DNA of 64,000 bases, from the NCBI GenBank assembly GCA_947627115.1, contig CANQUQ010000003.1, positions 1 to 64,000 of the forward strand. Reading direction: 5' to 3'. This document shows positions 59,380 to 64,000 of the stretch, one piece after another (positions within the stretch are counted from its first letter, which is position 1; every line of letters begins with the position of its first letter). A program made the translations under genes and the position numbers. The notes below the pieces were generated by a model, which saw nothing but the letters and a program-made list of their open reading frames with translations, did not search any database and was not told the DNA's origin. Origin of the DNA: an uncultured Acetatifactor sp. Lineage in GTDB: Bacteria; Bacillota; Clostridia; Lachnospirales; Lachnospiraceae.

Positions 59380-60426
59380 CTACTCTCCCGCACAGACGAC
59401 CTGGTTCTTTCCCGACTGTTTGCCGCGATACAGACGCCTGTCGGCCAGATTGATCCATTCATCCAATGTCTGTCCTTCCCGGTAGCATGCCAGCCCGATG
59501 GTCACTGTCATATTCACCGTGGTGCTGCAGTCGTACTCAAAATCCTTGCAGGCGACGCTGCTCCTGATCTCCTCCAGAATGTCCTCCGGTCTGCGGCTCC
59601 CGTCATCCGGTCCCACGATCACGAACTCCTCGCCGCCCCACCGGCAGACGGTGAGCTCGCCGCAGATCTCCCTGAGCTTCTCCGCCATGGATCTCAGCGC
59701 GAAGTCACCGCAGAGATGACCGTACTTATCGTTGATCCCCTTAAAGTCATCAATGTCCAGAATTGCCAGCCAGTACCTTGACATATCCTGAGAGGCATAT
59801 ACGGATTCCAGATGCTCCACCAGATAATGCCGGTTGACCATTCCGGTGAGATTGTCATGGGTCGCCTGATAGGAAAGCTTCTCCTCATAGTAGGTGGCAA
59901 GCATTGTCAGAATACTGAAGAAAAGAGTCACCGCCGTAAAGACCATGACGGAGTTGATGACCAGGCCCGCAAATTCCAGCCGGGGATCCGTCGGATAAAG
60001 AGGTTCCCGATACCGGGTCACCAGGAGACCGGCAATATAGAGCAGAGCGCTGACCACGCTGAAGACAATGCCCTTAAAATGATACTGTCCCAGCCGGGTC
60101 GAAAAGTAATCCACATAAAAAACGATCGCCAGGCAGCCTATAAAGTACAGTTGAAATCCGAATCCCCAGCCGACACTGACCACCGCCAGGAACATGTGCG
60201 CCATGATCTCGACGAAGGTGACGAACATATAGAGCAATGTCTTCTCCTGCTTCAGCAGCAGAAAGCCCAGGGCGTAAAAGGAAACGCTGAACACATTCAC
60301 ATAAGCCATCAGACGGATTCCCGCACAGGCGAAAAAGATCAGCATACAGGTATGCAGCACCAGCAAAAAGGAGTTCACGATGACCAGAGAACGCTTTGCA
60401 GTTATATCGTTGACATAGATATCCAT
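59380..60426 (-). CDS. Membrane diguanylate cyclase (GGDEF)
   Basis: 348 residues from the ATG at 60426 (AAAGGA upstream). Five to six membrane segments in residues 15-185 are followed by a GGDEF domain with DNLTGMVNRHYL and the active-site RWGGEEF. All key residues are kept, so it should make cyclic di-GMP. No separate sensor domain is seen; the membrane part may sense directly. The glyA terminator lies just upstream. Confidence 0.9.
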   Translation of the reverse strand: MDIYVNDITAKRSLVIVNSFLLVLHTCMLIFFACAGIRLMAYVNVFSVSFYALGFLLLKQEKTLLYMFVTFVEIMAHMFLAVVSVGWGFGFQLYFIGCLAIVFYVDYFSTRLGQYHFKGIVFSVVSALLYIAGLLVTRYREPLYPTDPRLEFAGLVINSVMVFTAVTLFFSILTMLATYYEEKLSYQATHDNLTGMVNRHYLVEHLESVYASQDMSRYWLAILDIDDFKGINDKYGHLCGDFALRSMAEKLREICGELTVCRWGGEEFVIVGPDDGSRRPEDILEEIRSSVACKDFEYDCSTTVNMTVTIGLACYREGQTLDEWINLADRRLYRGKQSGKNQVVCAGE

Positions 60427-60441
60427 TCTTCTTTTCCTTAT

Positions 60442-60476
60442 AAAAGTGCCCCAAACATTCAAAGAATACTTGGGGC
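60442..60476 (-). terminator. Terminator after glyA
   Basis: Stem GCCCCAA/TTGGGGC with an inner ATTC/GAAT pair, then TTTT on the minus strand. Confidence 0.75.
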
Positions 60477-60498
60477 CTATTGAATGCACTGACTGTTA

Positions 60499-61737
60499 TC
60501 AGATCAAGGGATATTTGTCCGTCAAGGTCTGCACGATGGCTCTCGCCTGAGGAATCTTCTCCTCGCCGCCCTTGATCACCATGGCGATCGCCTCTGCGAT
60601 CCGATCCATATCCTCCGTGTTCATGCCTCTGGAGGTGACCGCAGGAGTCCCCAGACGGACACCGCTGGTCACGAAGGGCGACTGCGGGTCGTTGGGAATG
60701 GTGTTCTTGTTGCAGGTGATATGGGCCGCATCCAGCATTTTCTCCACGGCCTTGCCGGTGAGACCGAAATTGGTAAGGTCCACCAGCATCAGGTGGTTAT
60801 CGGTGCCGTCCGACACGATCTTCACGCCTCTGTCCTTCAGTCCCCGGCACAGCGCCTGCGCATTGTCTATGATATTTTTCTGGTAGACCTTAAAATCATC
60901 GCTCAAGGCCTCCTGAAAGCAGACCGCCTTCGCCGCGATCACATGCATCAGCGGGCCGCCCTGAATTCCGGGGAAAATTGCCTTGTTAAAGTTGTATTTC
61001 TCATTTACCTCATTGCTGGACAGGATCATGCCGCCGCGCGGTCCGCGCAGGGTCTTGTGGGTAGTGGTGGTGGTCACATGGGCGTAGGGGATGGGGCTGG
61101 GATGCAGCCCTGCCGCCACCAGACCGGCAATGTGCGCCATATCGACCATCAGCACGGCGCCCACCTCATCCGCCACCTCGCGGAACCTTTTGAAGTCTAT
61201 TGTGCGGGCATAGGCGGAGGCTCCCGCAATGATCATCTTCGGCTTCGCCTCCAGTGCAATCTCCCGAAGTCTGTCATAGTCGATAAAGCCCTGGTCGTTC
61301 ACACCGTAGGGGACAATGTGGAAATATTTTCCGGACATATTTACCGGGCTTCCGTGAGTCAGGTGTCCGCCGTGGTCCAGATTCATTCCCATAATGGTGT
61401 CGCCGGGCTGGCAGACCGCGAACTGGACCGCCATGTTGGCCTGTGCGCCGGAGTGCGGCTGTACATTTGCATACTCGCAGCCGAACAGCTTCTTTGCCCT
61501 CTCGATGGCCAGATTCTCCACCACGTCCACGCACTGGCAGCCGCCGTAATATCTTTTGCCCGGATACCCCTCCGCATATTTATTTGTGAGAGGACTTCCC
61601 ATCGCCGCCATGACAGCCTTGCTCACCCAGTTCTCGGACGCGATCAGCTCAATATGGCTGTTCTGCCTCTCCTGCTCCTCCACGATGGCCTGAGCTATCT
61701 GTGGATCCACCTGCTTTACTTCCTCCAACGAATACAT
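60499..61737 (-). CDS. glyA: Serine hydroxymethyltransferase
   Basis: 412 residues, full length. [34 protein letters not shown], the PLP lysine in [15 protein letters not shown] and [13 protein letters not shown] are family signatures. It converts serine to glycine and loads one-carbon units on tetrahydrofolate in the cytosol. GGAGGAGGAAAGG precedes the ATG. It is flanked by two cyclic di-GMP genes on the same strand. Confidence 0.97.
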   Translation of the reverse strand: MYSLEEVKQVDPQIAQAIVEEQERQNSHIELIASENWVSKAVMAAMGSPLTNKYAEGYPGKRYYGGCQCVDVVENLAIERAKKLFGCEYANVQPHSGAQANMAVQFAVCQPGDTIMGMNLDHGGHLTHGSPVNMSGKYFHIVPYGVNDQGFIDYDRLREIALEAKPKMIIAGASAYARTIDFKRFREVADEVGAVLMVDMAHIAGLVAAGLHPSPIPYAHVTTTTTHKTLRGPRGGMILSSNEVNEKYNFNKAIFPGIQGGPLMHVIAAKAVCFQEALSDDFKVYQKNIIDNAQALCRGLKDRGVKIVSDGTDNHLMLVDLTNFGLTGKAVEKMLDAAHITCNKNTIPNDPQSPFVTSGVRLGTPAVTSRGMNTEDMDRIAEAIAMVIKGGEEKIPQARAIVQTLTDKYPLI

Positions 61738-61763
61738 TTCCTTTCCTCCTCCATATTTTAATA

Positions 61764-63995
61764 TTAGAAATATGCTTTTTCAAATTTCTCTACGCTCATA
61801 GGCTTTGCAAAATAATATCCCTGGAACATGTCGCACCCCGCCTGCATCAGGAAATCTGCCTGCTTTTTCGTCTCCACGCCCTCCGTGATGACCGGCATTC
61901 CCAATTCCTTCGACATGGAAATAATGTTCTTTAAGATCGTGGTGCTCCTCTCCGTGTTCTTCGTCTCCTGCAGGAAGATCATATCGATCTTTAAAATATC
62001 TGCGTTGATATCCTTGAGCAGGCCCAGCGAGGAATAGCCGCTGCCGAAATCGTCGATCTCAATATCGTATCCCTGCGACTGCAGGTTGTCCAGAGTGTTC
62101 AGGATCTCCCGGACATTGTCCATCAGCGCCGACTCCGTGATCTCCAGCTTGAGCCTTTTGATGTCAAAATCGTACTTCTCCGCAAGAGTTCGGAAGGTCT
62201 CATAGACATCCAGAAAGAAAAAATCCTTGGTGGATATGTTGACGGAGATGGACAGCTCTTCCTTTCCCCGCTGTTTCCACTCTGCCAGCTTTTTCGCCGC
62301 ATTCTCCCACATGTACAGATCCAGCCGGTGGATCAGCCCCGCCTTCTCCAGAATGGGGATAAATACTTCGGGAGGAACAATGCCTTTTTCCGGATGCATC
62401 CAGCGGACAAGGGCCTCCGCTCCCACCAGCGAACCGTCGTTGGCGATCTGAGGCTGCAGGAACATGATGAACTGCTTTTCCTCCAGCGCCCTGTCAAAAA
62501 CGCCCAGCACTTCCTTTTCCTCCAGGATATGCTGCAGCAGCTCTTCCTTGTAGTAGCAGACGGACCGGTCATAATTGCCCCGGATCGAATCGATCGCCAT
62601 CATGGCCTTATCGTACATGGTCCAAACAGGCTCGTTCACATCCGTAATATCATAGACGCCCAGATAGAAATGCAGCTTAAAAGAGCTGGACAGTCCAAGC
62701 TCCATGGTCCTGGACATATTTTCCAGGAACTGTTCCTCGTTAAAATATCTTCTCGGCATCAGGGTGCAGAACCGATCCGCAAAAATACGGGTGCTGGCAG
62801 AGCTCCCCTGCTCCTGTCTCCGCATCATGTTTGCCTGCGCGGCGAGGAGCCTGTCGCCCGCATCCGTTCCGTAGAGCTCATTGACCATCTTAAAATCCTT
62901 AATATTGGAACAGACCATACAGTACGGTTCCGCGGCGTTGGCCAGGATCCTCTTGACCTCCTCCTCAAATGCGCTCCTGTTCCACAGACCGGTAAGCATG
63001 TCGTGGGTCGCTCTGTACTGCTCTATCATATATTTTCTTACCATTTCCGTGCGGTCCTCGAACTGGAAACAGTAGCCCAGATTTCTGCCCTTTTCATCCA
63101 AAAATTTCTGGTAGGTGACATTCAGATGGGTCTTTTGACCGTTATTGGTCACCGTCCGCTCTTCGCTGATTACATTTTCCGGGTTCCCCTGATGCTCCTC
63201 TCTCCACTCCGACAGATACGATTCCGCGATCTCAACGATCTGTGCCTCACCGGCGAACATCTTCTCCGCCACCTGGTTGACGCCAACGCACTTCCCCGCA
63301 TTGTCATAGGCGAACAGCCCGATCACGGAATCACCGATAATGGTGGACTGTATCCTGCGCAGCAGGCCTCTTGGCGAAGCGTACAGCGCAAAATAGCTTA
63401 TGGATATCGCCAGAGTCGCATACAGGATCACGGAATAATCGAACCGTGCCTTCAGGACCGAGCACAGGATATTCACCGCTACCACCGCTGTCATCTGAAA
63501 TAGGATAACGCTGTATTTTCTCTTGTATATGGCCGGCGCCTTGACCAGTCGGTACGCAAAGATGCACAGTATGTATATTGCCAGAGAGTACACAAATATT
63601 CTGTGGAAAATGTACGGCCGTTTCAGCTGCACCTTCCAGTACTGCGTCAAAAAATCCTCCGCCATCTTCGATTCCACTTCAAACATGTGGTGCGTGAAGG
63701 TATTGACGAGGAAGGACAGGGAATCCGCACAGGCCAGAGAACCGATCACACATCTCGGCGCCCTGGACAGGGGCCGTATATTCGTGTAATCGGCGGCGAA
63801 CAGCATCAGGAATACCACCAGCCAGCCCGTGGAAAGGAAGTAAAGTCCGCTCGCAAATACCGCCAGTGCAGCGTATTCAGGCGGCACGAGAACAAAGAAC
63901 ATGTAGCACGATACCGTAAAGGTGGCCATCAGTATCAGCTGGACCACCCTGCCGCGATTCTTGATGTGACTTCTGTTGATAAAGCTTACACACAC
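61764..63995 (-). CDS. Membrane EAL phosphodiesterase with degenerate GGDEF domain
   Basis: 743 residues if the GTG at 63995 is the start; the frame is open to the window edge, so the true start may be outside. About seven membrane segments are followed by a PAS-like part, a GGDEF domain in which the signature is FADRF instead of GGDEF, and an EAL domain with [28 protein letters not shown] and [10 protein letters not shown]. The EAL residues are complete, so it should break down cyclic di-GMP; the GGDEF part is likely only regulatory. It is separated from the cyclase at 59380-60426 by glyA. Confidence 0.88.
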   Translation of the reverse strand: MCVSFINRSHIKNRGRVVQLILMATFTVSCYMFFVLVPPEYAALAVFASGLYFLSTGWLVVFLMLFAADYTNIRPLSRAPRCVIGSLACADSLSFLVNTFTHHMFEVESKMAEDFLTQYWKVQLKRPYIFHRIFVYSLAIYILCIFAYRLVKAPAIYKRKYSVILFQMTAVVAVNILCSVLKARFDYSVILYATLAISISYFALYASPRGLLRRIQSTIIGDSVIGLFAYDNAGKCVGVNQVAEKMFAGEAQIVEIAESYLSEWREEHQGNPENVISEERTVTNNGQKTHLNVTYQKFLDEKGRNLGYCFQFEDRTEMVRKYMIEQYRATHDMLTGLWNRSAFEEEVKRILANAAEPYCMVCSNIKDFKMVNELYGTDAGDRLLAAQANMMRRQEQGSSASTRIFADRFCTLMPRRYFNEEQFLENMSRTMELGLSSSFKLHFYLGVYDITDVNEPVWTMYDKAMMAIDSIRGNYDRSVCYYKEELLQHILEEKEVLGVFDRALEEKQFIMFLQPQIANDGSLVGAEALVRWMHPEKGIVPPEVFIPILEKAGLIHRLDLYMWENAAKKLAEWKQRGKEELSISVNISTKDFFFLDVYETFRTLAEKYDFDIKRLKLEITESALMDNVREILNTLDNLQSQGYDIEIDDFGSGYSSLGLLKDINADILKIDMIFLQETKNTERSTTILKNIISMSKELGMPVITEGVETKKQADFLMQAGCDMFQGYYFAKPMSVEKFEKAYF

Positions 63996-64000
63996 GAGCA

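Noticed and set aside
1..64000. CRISPR array
   Set aside because: No set of regularly spaced repeats with unique spacers was found; the only short repeats are prophage iterons, palindromes and the cpsD codon repeat.

Overview
The window looks like a chromosomal segment of a Gram-positive anaerobe of the Clostridia, most likely Lachnospiraceae. Pointers are AGGAGG-type ribosome sites, TTGACA/TATAAT promoters, a CIRCE-controlled htpG, an extracellular PrsA-type foldase, an SPxTG wall-sorting signal, a CpsB/C/D-LoaP polysaccharide locus, two Rpn/PD-(D/E)XK 'transposase-nuclease' proteins and a PBECR4 remnant. No species name is claimed.

Layout. 1-9.8 kb: an AAA/DUF4143 ATPase running off the left edge, a lipoprotein/Imm22 pair, htpG with a perfect CIRCE operator, a PrsA-like foldase, two Rpn-type nucleases around a long inverted repeat, and a graveyard of three decayed genes. 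10-34.6 kb: one exopolysaccharide (EPS) locus on the minus strand, transcribed from a near-consensus promoter at 34.6 kb. It begins with tyrosine phosphatase, chain-length regulator, tyrosine kinase, LCP ligase, a sortase substrate, the priming sugar transferase and the antiterminator LoaP. It continues with glycosyltransferases, a CMP-nonulosonate-like module (NeuA, a short NeuB, a KdsC-SIS fusion, a DUF115/GT42-like protein), two pyruvyltransferase-family paralogues, Wzy, a galactofuranosyltransferase-like GT2, a glycyl radical enzyme with its own activase, Wzx and UDP-galactopyranose mutase. Four G7 tracts, all followed by TA, lie in or near these genes.

34.7-39.5 kb is housekeeping: a small HTH regulator, ilvE, folA, thyA, a beta-CASP metallo-hydrolase and tRNA-Gly(GCC). 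39.5-48.6 kb is the standout: a 9.1 kb element inserted in the tRNA-Gly 3' end, with a 24-bp direct repeat at both ends and a tyrosine integrase. It has the gene order of filamentous phage (ssDNA-binding protein, small membrane protein, 53-aa major coat protein, terminator, pIII-like adsorption protein, pVI-like protein, Zot/pI ATPase). Replication is by a CRESS-DNA-virus-type Rep (HUH endonuclease plus SF3 helicase). It also carries an RHH regulator with iterons, a SprT-like protease, two structured noncoding regions and a Fst/par-like type I toxin-antitoxin locus.

48.6-64 kb returns to the chromosome: a zinc-ribbon membrane protein, a flavodoxin-like fusion protein with its PadR regulator and palindromic operator, a GH3 beta-N-acetylhexosaminidase with a long leader, and a threonine-branch cluster (lysC, PGM-like proposed homoserine kinase, hom, ACT regulator). 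It ends with a diguanylate cyclase, glyA, and an EAL phosphodiesterase with a degenerate GGDEF domain that reaches the right edge. All calls are from reading the sequence; no database search was run.
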